This document shows positions 16,716 through 23,667 of a stretch of 48,542 nt of DNA, piece after piece (within the stretch, counting starts at the first letter, position 1; every line of letters begins with the position of its first letter). The DNA is taken from the NCBI GenBank assembly GCA_002440975.1, contig DJWN01000136.1:1-48542 (forward strand), written 5' to 3'. Under the pieces are notes generated by a model, which ran no database searches, was not told the origin of the DNA, and worked only from the letters and a program-made list of their open reading frames with translations. Source of the DNA: Bacteroidales bacterium UBA6229 (GTDB lineage Bacteria > Bacteroidota > Bacteroidia > Bacteroidales > F082). Position numbers and translations under genes: made by a program.

Positions 16716-18629
16716 TTATTCTGATTGCAGTGGAAAAATTCCTTCCGATTCAAGATAAGAAAAAATAGTTGTGATATTCGATTGATCTTCAGGTTTTAAA
16801 ATAAGATCAGAAAATTCAGGTTTTTCATACATTTCATCAACACCCGGAATATATTTGATCAGATTTTGTTTGGCTTTTTCGTAGAGTTCGGGCTTGTTTT
16901 TGCGGCAATAATCCATGCTGGCATCCATAAAGAAAAGTTTGAAACGTTCTTTTCCGATGATTTCGGCTACTTGTTTTCGGATTTCGGCTTTGGGCGAAAT
17001 AAAGGAACAAATCGTGATAATTCCCTGATCATTTAAAATCCGGCAAACATGGGCTACACGGCGCATATGCTCGGCTCGGTCGGTTGGAGAATAATCTAAT
17101 TCTTTTGAAAGGCCTGATCTTACTGTGCTTCCATCCAGTAAAACTACTGTGGCACCTTTATCAAACAGTTGTCGTTCGAGGGTATAGGCCAACAGATTTT
17201 TTCCACTTCCGTGAAGCCCCGTTATCCAAAGAGTTACACCTTTCTGGCGATAACGTTTGCGAAGTTCATCTTCATTGATCAAACTCTTTCCACCATCAAC
17301 CAAACGCCTGGTTTCGGGATCTGCGATGCGCGAATACAAATCGTCGGCACTCATTTTGTCGATGATCATACCCACTGCGCAGGTGTTGTTTGTGATTGGA
17401 TTAATCAGAACAAAAGAGCCAGTTTCATGGTTTTTGTGGTATGGATCAAAAAGCAAGGGTTTATTAGTCGTCAGCACAACCCGACCAATTTCGTTTAATT
17501 CGAAAGCGTCAGAGGAATGTTGTTCGAGGGTGTTTACATCAATGCGGTATTTGATCTGATCAATGCGGGCACGGGTCGTTTGAGTGGTATGTTTGAGGAA
17601 AAAATTAGCGTAAGGATCCATTTTTTCTTCGTCCATCCAAACCAACATGGCTTCAAATTGTCGCTCAATGCGCGGCAGGTTATCCGGATGCACCAGCATC
17701 TCACTCCTGGAGAGGTCTATTTCGTGCGATAAGGTAATGGTAACGGCCTGTGGCGGAAATGCCAGTTCAGTATCACCATCTGAGCCAATTACGCGCGTTA
17801 CGGTAGCTGTTTTTCGCGAAGGAAGACTCATCACCTGATCGCCTTTACGGATAATTCCGGAAGCCACTTTACCTGAAAATCCTCTAAAATCGAGGCTTGG
17901 ACGAAGCACATACTGGATAGGTAATCTGAAGTCATCAAAATTGCGGTCAGAAACTACATGAACCGTCTCGAGGTAGTTGAGCAGACTTTTGCCTTTGTAC
18001 CAGGGCATATGCTGAGAGGCATCCACCACATTGTCACCATTAAGAGCCGAAAGCGGGATAAATTCGATATCAGGTATGGAAAGTGGCGTAGTAAATTGTT
18101 TGTAATCCTTACAGATTTGATCAAAAACTTCCTGGCTGTAATCCATCAAATCCATTTTGTTCACAGCCAGCACAATGTGTTTAATACCGAGCAGTGAAAC
18201 TAAAAAAGTATGTCGTTTGGTTTGTGTGATCACGCCTTTGCGGGCATCAATCAGAATGATTGCCAGGTTGGCTGTGCTGGCTCCGGTTACCATATTTCGG
18301 GTATATTGCTCGTGGCCGGGAGTGTCGGCGATGATGAATTTTCTTTTGTTTGTGCTAAAATAACGATAAGCCACATCAATGGTGATGCCCTGCTCGCGTT
18401 CAGCTTTCAATCCATCGAGCAATAAAGCATAGTCAATTTTATCGCCGGCATGTCCAATTTTTTTGCTGTCGCGCTCCAATGCTGAAAGGTGATCTTCATA
18501 AATCTTTTTGCTATCGAACAAAAGCCGTCCGATCAAAGTACTTTTTCCATCATCTACCGAACCGGCCGTTAGCAACCGCAGCAGGTCTTTTTCCTGATCC
18601 TGATTGAGGAATTGTTGGATGTTAGTCAT
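16716..18629 (-). CDS. cysNC: sulfate adenylyltransferase GTPase subunit fused to APS kinase (CysNC)
   Basis: 637-aa fusion. The CysN part (1 to about 445) is an EF-Tu-like GTPase that drives APS formation with CysD: G1 GSVDDGKST at 23-31, DTPGH at 102-106, NKMD at 157-160. The CysC part (about 463-637) phosphorylates APS to PAPS: P-loop GLHGSGKN at 471-478 and LDGSTVR at 498-504. The P-loop has Asn where Ser/Thr normally follows the Lys. No cysH or sulfite reductase is nearby, which favours PAPS use for sulfation. The start ATG touches the repeat bracketing the four-helix-bundle gene that separates it from cysD. Confidence 0.95.
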   Translation of the reverse strand: MTNIQQFLNQDQEKDLLRLLTAGSVDDGKSTLIGRLLFDSKKIYEDHLSALERDSKKIGHAGDKIDYALLLDGLKAEREQGITIDVAYRYFSTNKRKFIIADTPGHEQYTRNMVTGASTANLAIILIDARKGVITQTKRHTFLVSLLGIKHIVLAVNKMDLMDYSQEVFDQICKDYKQFTTPLSIPDIEFIPLSALNGDNVVDASQHMPWYKGKSLLNYLETVHVVSDRNFDDFRLPIQYVLRPSLDFRGFSGKVASGIIRKGDQVMSLPSRKTATVTRVIGSDGDTELAFPPQAVTITLSHEIDLSRSEMLVHPDNLPRIERQFEAMLVWMDEEKMDPYANFFLKHTTQTTRARIDQIKYRIDVNTLEQHSSDAFELNEIGRVVLTTNKPLLFDPYHKNHETGSFVLINPITNNTCAVGMIIDKMSADDLYSRIADPETRRLVDGGKSLINEDELRKRYRQKGVTLWITGLHGSGKNLLAYTLERQLFDKGATVVLLDGSTVRSGLSKELDYSPTDRAEHMRRVAHVCRILNDQGIITICSFISPKAEIRKQVAEIIGKERFKLFFMDASMDYCRKNKPELYEKAKQNLIKYIPGVDEMYEKPEFSDLILKPEDQSNITTIFSYLESEGIFPLQSE

Positions 18630-18630
18630 A

Positions 18631-18669
18631 GGCTATTAGCTTTTGGCTATTGGCTATTGGCCGCTAGCT
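18631..18669. repeat. left arm of inverted heptamer repeats
   Basis: Variants of GGCTATT: GGCTATTAGC, then TTGGCTATTGGCTATTGGC, then CGCTAGC. It begins 2 bp upstream of the cysNC start codon (minus strand) and ends at the four-helix-bundle gene stop codon region. Confidence 0.85.
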
Positions 18670-19017
18670 TCTTACTTTGGTAATTAATGCGTTTACTTGT
18701 TTTTGAAGGATGCTTAATTTATTAAGAACATCACTGGTTTGCTCAATTTTAAGGTAATTGAGTTCATTTGCAATAAGTAATTGAGTTTCTATTTCAAAAG
18801 ATGAACCTAATGCAACTTCGAGAAATCTGGCAAAATCTGGGTTTGTTTTTCTGGATGAACCCTCTGCGATATTTGATGGTATTGAAATCGCAGCTCTTCT
18901 AATTTGATTTGTTAATCCATATTGCTCATAAGCTGGTAAATCTTTAGTTAATAGATAGATATCCTTAACAATTTCCATTCCTAATATCCAAACGTTTAAC
19001 TTTCTAAAGTTTCTCAT
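18664..19017 (-). CDS. four-helix-bundle protein of the 23S rRNA-intervening-sequence (IVP/S23) family
   Basis: 117 aa from ATG 19017; the longer frame back to 19077 only translates the repeat array (AIGYWLLAS) and is rejected. The family core is clear: RKLNVWILGMEIVKDIYLLT near the start, then LTNQIRRAAISIPSNIAEG, then a helix FARFLEVALGSSFEIETQLL. Such proteins are basic pentameric helical bundles encoded in 23S rRNA intervening sequences and as Avd-like partners of diversity-generating retroelements; they are thought to bind nucleic acid. Here the gene sits inside a metabolic operon between inverted repeats, with no reverse transcriptase nearby. Confidence 0.9.
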   Translation of the reverse strand: MRNFRKLNVWILGMEIVKDIYLLTKDLPAYEQYGLTNQIRRAAISIPSNIAEGSSRKTNPDFARFLEVALGSSFEIETQLLIANELNYLKIEQTSDVLNKLSILQKQVNALITKVRS

Positions 19018-19048
19018 TATTATAAAATTGCTTGTAATTAAACTGCTT

Positions 19049-19084
19049 GCCAATAGCCAATAGCCAATAGCCAACATCCAACAG
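19049..19084. repeat. right arm of inverted heptamer repeats
   Basis: Four GCCAATA/GCCAACA-type units (core 19049-19074) followed by CATCCAACAG, ending one base before the cysD stop codon (minus strand TAG, 19087-19085). Confidence 0.85.
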
Positions 19085-19993
19085 CTAAAAATACCCTTCC
19101 CGTTTCTTCTGTTCCATGCTGCCTTCCTGGTCGAAATCTATTACGCGGGTGGTGCGTTCTGATTTGGTTACTGTCATCATTTCTTCTACGATTTTCTCTA
19201 TGGTATCTGCTTCTGAATCAATAGCTCCGGTAAGAGGGTAGCAACCTAAGGTGCGGAAACGTACTTTACGCATCACGGCTTTTTCGGACAGCTCTTTGGG
19301 CATGCGGTCATCATCAACCATGATCAGGTTTCCATCCATATCCACAATGGGTCGTTCTTTGGCAAAATATAGCGGAACGATTGGGATATTTTCCAGGCGT
19401 ATGTATTGCCAAATGTCAAGCTCTGTCCAGTTAGAGAGCGGAAAAACGCGAATAGACTCACCTTTGTGCACTCGTGCATTGTAGATGCTCCACAATTCAG
19501 GACGTTGATTTTTGGGATCCCATTGATGAAAGCGATCGCGGAAGCTGTAGATGCGTTCTTTGGCGCGGCTTTTTTCTTCATCGCGGCGCGCACCGCCAAA
19601 GGCAGCATCAAAGCGGTGTTTGTCGAGGGCTTGCAGCAAGGCCTGTGTTTTCATCACATCGGTATGAACTTTGCTGCCATGCGTAAAGGGCCCTATTCCC
19701 GATTCAAAGCCTTCTTTGTTGTATTCAACGATAAGATCCCAACCTTTTTCTTTGGCATATCTATCGCGAAATTCAGTCATTTCACGGAACTTCCACTTGC
19801 TGTCGATATGCATCAAAGGGAAAGGCACTTTGGCCGGATAAAAGGCTTTTTCGGCTAGACGAACCATTACGGAGCTGTCTTTGCCAATGCTATAAAGCAT
19901 CACAGGATTTTCAAACTCGGCGGCCACTTCACGGATGATGTGGATGGCTTCGGCTTCCAGTTCGCGTAGGTTATTGATTGCGTAATTATTCAT
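19085..19993 (-). CDS. cysD: sulfate adenylyltransferase subunit 2 (CysD)
   Basis: 302-aa ATP pyrophosphatase-type subunit that adenylates sulfate to APS together with CysN. It has the PP-loop SIGKDSSVM (35-43), GGARRDEEKSRAKER (about 154-168), the FPLSNWTELDIWQYI motif and the C-terminal QKKREGYF typical of CysD. Length is normal. cysQ lies upstream in the same direction with a terminator-like hairpin in the 104-bp gap. Downstream, the usual immediate neighbour cysN is displaced by the 455-bp four-helix-bundle block. Confidence 0.97.
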   Translation of the reverse strand: MNNYAINNLRELEAEAIHIIREVAAEFENPVMLYSIGKDSSVMVRLAEKAFYPAKVPFPLMHIDSKWKFREMTEFRDRYAKEKGWDLIVEYNKEGFESGIGPFTHGSKVHTDVMKTQALLQALDKHRFDAAFGGARRDEEKSRAKERIYSFRDRFHQWDPKNQRPELWSIYNARVHKGESIRVFPLSNWTELDIWQYIRLENIPIVPLYFAKERPIVDMDGNLIMVDDDRMPKELSEKAVMRKVRFRTLGCYPLTGAIDSEADTIEKIVEEMMTVTKSERTTRVIDFDQEGSMEQKKREGYF

Positions 19994-20018
19994 AGAAAAT
20001 TAGGATTCAGAATGGCAT

Positions 20019-20062
20019 AAAAAAACGCTGCAAGGTACGGAAAAAAAGCCCGATTTTGCAGC
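20019..20062 (-). terminator. terminator-like hairpin between cysQ and cysD
   Basis: On the minus strand GCTGCAA (20062-20056) pairs with TTGCAGC (20033-20027), extended by two G-U pairs, and is followed after one G-C position by seven Ts (20025-20019). It lies 25 bp before the cysD ATG. It could end the cysQ transcript or attenuate cysD; a second small inverted repeat (GACAA/TTGTC, near 20075-20092) lies upstream of it. Confidence 0.5.
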
Positions 20063-20097
20063 ATTTGTATAATCTGACAACCTTCTATTGTCTGGTT

Positions 20098-20913
20098 TTA
20101 TTTGTGTCTTTCAGGTGGATAAGCAATAAATGGTGGATTTTCCATCTGCTTGTTATTGTATGAAAGCTCTTGCGATTCATCAGCAATGGCTACAACACGA
20201 CCTCCTGCTGCTGTAACAACAGCATGACCTGCAGCAATATCCCACTCCGATGTGATGCCAAAACGGGGATAAACATCGGCCAGTCCCTCTGCTATCATGC
20301 AAAGCTTCAATGAGCTTCCACGGGATACGATGCGGATGTTATCGTGTTTTTTCTTGATTTCATTGATAAACTGAGTGGTCTCCGGGTTTAAATGCGAACG
20401 ACTGGCAACAATAGTGAAATCTTTGTCTTGTCTTTCAAGCGGCAACTTGCTGGCTTCGCGGTGCAGGTTTTCCAATGAGCTGTTGGCTTTCACAATGCCT
20501 TCAGCATGAAGCAGTTTCCAGGCTCCCTGATCATCATTAAAGTAAAGCGTATCCGTGACGGGAGCATAAATAATTCCTAAAACAGCTTTATTATGGCTTA
20601 TCAGTGCAATATTTACACTGAATTCGCCATTGCGGTTTACAAATTCTTTGGTGCCGTCAAGAGGATCAACCAGCCAGTACGATTCCCAGTTTTCGCGCTG
20701 ATGGTAAGGTGTTTGGCGGCCTTCTTCGCTGATAACCGGCAGGCCAGTTTCTTTAAGTGCTGCGGTAATCAATTCATCGGCTTTGGTGTCGGCAGTTGTT
20801 AGTGGTGTTTTGTCCGACTTAAAGTCAACACTAAACTCTGTTGCATAAATATCCATAATTGCCTTGCCGGCTTGTATTGCTATTTTGATTGCTGTTTCGA
20901 TTTTATCTTTCAT
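20098..20913 (-). CDS. cysQ: 3'(2'),5'-bisphosphate nucleotidase CysQ
   Basis: 271-aa inositol-monophosphatase-fold phosphatase that removes 3'-phosphoadenosine 5'-phosphate, the by-product of PAPS-dependent sulfation or reduction. Metal-binding motifs are present: SEEG (about 77-80), WLVDPLDGTKEF (about 100-111) and WDIAAGHAVV (about 224-233). It starts 21 bp after the wbpB-like gene and is followed by cysD, so it links nucleotide-sugar and sulfate-activation genes in one direction. Confidence 0.93.
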   Translation of the reverse strand: MKDKIETAIKIAIQAGKAIMDIYATEFSVDFKSDKTPLTTADTKADELITAALKETGLPVISEEGRQTPYHQRENWESYWLVDPLDGTKEFVNRNGEFSVNIALISHNKAVLGIIYAPVTDTLYFNDDQGAWKLLHAEGIVKANSSLENLHREASKLPLERQDKDFTIVASRSHLNPETTQFINEIKKKHDNIRIVSRGSSLKLCMIAEGLADVYPRFGITSEWDIAAGHAVVTAAGGRVVAIADESQELSYNNKQMENPPFIAYPPERHK

Positions 20914-20934
20914 AGGTCTTTTTTGAGTTGGTAT

Positions 20935-21855
20935 TTATTTGTTGTTTCTGATGTCGTGAACGATTTGAATGGATTTTCTGGCAGCTTCAATTCCAAAACC
21001 AGTACCATTTAAAATGTGTTGATAGCTCAAAGTGTGAAGGTCAGTAAATCCTCCGCTAAATTCTATTTCTTCTCCATCCACAGTTATGGAGCGATAAGTG
21101 GGTTGTCCTTTCGACCAGGCTTCTTCTGGCAGGTGATTGCGGTTGATACTCAGCAACCAGTTTACGCTGGCTTTTTCAAGCTCAAGCTGTCCGATAGCAT
21201 GATCATGTGTGTTTTCGTGGACGATATTTTGCTGGCAATCGCCAAAAATCCAGGTGAGCATATCGAAAAAATGGATACCGATATTGGTAGCTATTCCTCC
21301 GCTTTTTTCGGTTTTACCTTTCCAGCTATAATGATACCAGGCACCACGCGAGGTGATATATTTTAATTCGATCTGGTATTTTTTATTTGTGTTGGCTTCC
21401 TGAGCAATTTTTTCTTTTAGTTTGATAATAGCCGGATGATGGCGCAATTGCAGAATGGTGTAGATTTTTTTCCCGCTTTCTTTTTCTATTTCCTGTAAAG
21501 CGTCAACGTTCCAGGGATTTAGAACAAGTGGTTTTTCGCAAATGGCGTGTGCATCATTACGCAAAGCCATCCGGATGTGTGCATCATGCAGGTAATTGGG
21601 TGAACAAATACTTACATAATCTACTTTTCCCTGCCCTTTTCGGCGAAGTTTATCCAAATGTCGATCGAAGCGTTCAGGTTCTGTAAAAAATTGTGCATCA
21701 GGAAAATAACTGTCAATAATCCCTACACTATCAAAAGGATCCAGGGCAGCAACTAAATTGTTTTGGGTGTCTTTTATGGCACGCATATGTCGCGGAGCAA
21801 TGTAACCTGCTGCACCAATCAAAGCAAAGTGAAGTTTTGTTTCCTCTTGATTCAT
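20935..21855 (-). CDS. Gfo/Idh/MocA oxidoreductase, WbpB/WlbA-like UDP-sugar 3-dehydrogenase
   Basis: 306 aa. The N-terminal Rossmann fold begins FALIGAAGYIAPRHM (about 10-24). The catalytic EKP motif is in AICEKPLVLNPWN. The C-terminal segment includes GGIATNIGIHFFDML and SINRNHLP, as in WlbA/WbpB enzymes that oxidise UDP-GlcNAcA at C3 on the way to diacetylated amino-uronic acids. Adjacent to a WbpA-like 6-dehydrogenase (181 bp upstream), which supports this role in surface-glycan synthesis. The later steps (aminotransferase, acetyltransferase) are not in the window. Confidence 0.85.
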   Translation of the reverse strand: MNQEETKLHFALIGAAGYIAPRHMRAIKDTQNNLVAALDPFDSVGIIDSYFPDAQFFTEPERFDRHLDKLRRKGQGKVDYVSICSPNYLHDAHIRMALRNDAHAICEKPLVLNPWNVDALQEIEKESGKKIYTILQLRHHPAIIKLKEKIAQEANTNKKYQIELKYITSRGAWYHYSWKGKTEKSGGIATNIGIHFFDMLTWIFGDCQQNIVHENTHDHAIGQLELEKASVNWLLSINRNHLPEEAWSKGQPTYRSITVDGEEIEFSGGFTDLHTLSYQHILNGTGFGIEAARKSIQIVHDIRNNK

Positions 21856-22036
21856 TCCGCAAAAAAATTCAAATTAAATTATCTTCGGTCAGCTCTATCG
21901 ACCAAATTGTATTTGTTTCTCACCCCAAAAAAAGTAAAGTTGTCTATTTCTGATGTATTAACCCGAAAAAACAAAAATTATTTCACTTGTACTTAAATTG
22001 TAGCTTTATAAAGAAATTAATCAAACAAGAACCGGT

Positions 22037-23305
22037 TTAAAGCCTTCCGTCAATTTGATCCAAAGGCAAAATAGCTTTAATGTCGAACACAACAGCCTTA
22101 TCTGTTTTTAGTTCATTCAAATCCAGACTCATAAACTCATCATGAGCCACGGCGGCTACCACAGCATTGTAATTATTTTTTCCCAATTCCGAAGCTTTGG
22201 TAAAAATGTTGATGCCATACTCTTCTTTCACTTCTTCAGGATCGGCCCAGGGATCATATACAGTTACTTCGCAGCCGAAAGATTTGAGTTCGTTCACAAC
22301 GTCAATAACGCGGCTGTTGCGGATATCAGGGCAATTTTCCTTGAAGGTGATTCCCATTACCAGTACCGGACTTCCTTCGATTCGCAGCCCTTTTCTAATC
22401 ATCAACTTGATAACCTGATTGACAACTACGATACCCATATTGTCGTTGAGACGACGGCCGGCAAGGATTATTTCGGGATTGTAACCCAATTCCTGTGCCT
22501 TGTGTGTGAGGTAGTAAGGATCAACACCAATACAATGGCCCCCAACAAGACCCGGCTTAAACGGCAGGAAATTCCATTTGGTTCCGGCGGCTTCCAGCAC
22601 TTCGTTGGTGTCGATGCCCATGCGCTGGAAAATCACAGCTAGTTCGTTCACAAAAGCAATATTGATATCACGCTGAGAGTTTTCGATCACCTTAGCTGCT
22701 TCCGCTACTCTGATGCTGCTGGCTTTGAAAGTGCCGGCTACTATAATACTTTTATAAAGCTGATCAACCTCTTCGGCTATTTCGGGATTACTTCCGGAAG
22801 TTACTTTTCTGATTTTGGTTACGGTATGCACTTTATCGCCCGGATTGATTCGTTCGGGAGAATAGCCACAGAAAAAGTCCTGGTTGTATTTCAATCCGCT
22901 GAAATGCTCCAGCACCGGAACACAATCTTCCTCTGTGGCTCCTGGATAAACTGTTGATTCGTATATTACAATGTCACCTTTTTTCAAGACTTTTCCAACG
23001 GTTTCGCTTGCTTTGATCAGTGGTGTAAGGACGGGGCGTTTGTTTTTGTCGATAGGAGTTGGAACAGTAACGATAAAAATCTGACAATCTTGTAAATCGA
23101 TAAGTGCTTCGCTGTATTGCAGTTGCACTGCAGATTTCAAATCTTCACTCGTTGTTTCTAAGGTGCGGTCGTGGCCGTCGCGTAATTCTTTGATGCGTTG
23201 TTTGTTGATGTCGAAACCCACGGTTGGTCTTTTTTTTCCAAATTCAACGGCAAGCGGAAGACCTACATATCCTAATCCGACTACAGCAATTTTTTTCTGA
23301 CTCAT
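22037..23305 (-). CDS. nucleotide-sugar 6-dehydrogenase (WbpA/TviB-like UDP-GlcNAc dehydrogenase)
   Basis: 422 aa of the UDP-glucose/GDP-mannose dehydrogenase family, oxidising the C6 hydroxyl of a UDP-HexNAc to a uronic acid. NAD-binding VGLGYVGLPLA at 9-19, TVPTPID at 80-86, ESTVYPG at 116-122, and the catalytic Cys258 in GLVGGHCIGVDPYYL. The close spacing with a WbpB-like 3-dehydrogenase suggests UDP-GlcNAc as substrate; a WecC/TviB-type substrate is possible. Transcribed from a well-formed promoter about 120 bp upstream. Confidence 0.92.
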   Translation of the reverse strand: MSQKKIAVVGLGYVGLPLAVEFGKKRPTVGFDINKQRIKELRDGHDRTLETTSEDLKSAVQLQYSEALIDLQDCQIFIVTVPTPIDKNKRPVLTPLIKASETVGKVLKKGDIVIYESTVYPGATEEDCVPVLEHFSGLKYNQDFFCGYSPERINPGDKVHTVTKIRKVTSGSNPEIAEEVDQLYKSIIVAGTFKASSIRVAEAAKVIENSQRDINIAFVNELAVIFQRMGIDTNEVLEAAGTKWNFLPFKPGLVGGHCIGVDPYYLTHKAQELGYNPEIILAGRRLNDNMGIVVVNQVIKLMIRKGLRIEGSPVLVMGITFKENCPDIRNSRVIDVVNELKSFGCEVTVYDPWADPEEVKEEYGINIFTKASELGKNNYNAVVAAVAHDEFMSLDLNELKTDKAVVFDIKAILPLDQIDGRL

Positions 23306-23434
23306 GGATGATTTAGTTTATTGATTGTAAATATTTTAAGTTGTTTTGAATAAATTTTTGGATCATAAAATTTCAAAAAAATTATTTTCAGAAAACCAGG
23401 GTGTTATTTGGTTGGATTTCATGAAAATGAGCAG

Positions 23435-23464
23435 CAAAAGTACTCAATACGACCAGCTTTGCAA
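23435..23464 (-). promoter_or_regulatory. promoter of the wbpA-like gene
   Basis: On the minus strand TTG (23464-23462), a 19-bp spacer, and TACTTTTG (23442-23435), a perfect TAnnTTTG match. It leaves an untranslated leader of roughly 120 nt. The rest of the 362-bp gap to topA (23306-23667) shows no gene. Confidence 0.6.
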
Positions 23465-23611
23465 AAATTTTCAAGTAATTTAATTTATAATTTCTAAGTA
23501 CCAAGTTATTGTGCATCTAAGTATTGAATAAAAATGCATATCAAAGCAAAAATAACGGATCAGTGCTATGAACGAGCTGATTGGTAAAATTTTCGCATGA
23601 AAAAATTCATG

Positions 23612-23619
23612 TACTTTTG
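23612..23619 (+). promoter_or_regulatory. -7 element of topA
   Basis: TACTTTTG, a perfect TAnnTTTG match 48 bp before ATG 23668. Because it lies inside the longer frame that opens at 23581, it argues against any start upstream of 23668. Confidence 0.5.
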
Positions 23620-23667
23620 CAGCAATTTTTTAAACAATTGCATTCAAGTACAAAAGAAAGGAAACCG

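Larger units (their letters stand above)
18630..19084 (-). mobile_element. putative inserted element: IVP-type gene bracketed by inverted heptamer arrays
   Basis: A 455-bp block fills exactly the space between the cysD stop codon and the cysNC start codon. It carries one gene (four-helix-bundle protein). Near each end it has copies of TTGGCTA in opposite orientation: TTGGCTATTGGCTATTGGC at 18643-18661 is the exact reverse complement of 19049-19067 (and of 19056-19074). In the transcript the arms would pair into a long stem enclosing the gene, like intervening sequences in 23S rRNA genes that carry the same protein family. Mobility is inferred from this layout, not seen. Confidence 0.45.

Noticed and set aside
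19018..19077. N-terminal extension of the four-helix-bundle gene
   Set aside because: The extra residues (LAIGYWLLAS) only translate the heptamer repeat; the family begins at ATG 19017.
18630..19084. Diversity-generating retroelement (because of the Avd-like protein)
   Set aside because: No reverse transcriptase, template repeat or variable repeat was seen anywhere in the window.
22142..22642. Plus-strand reading frame (166 codons) opposite the wbpA-like gene
   Set aside because: Shadow of a well-conserved dehydrogenase; His-rich, no recognisable motif.
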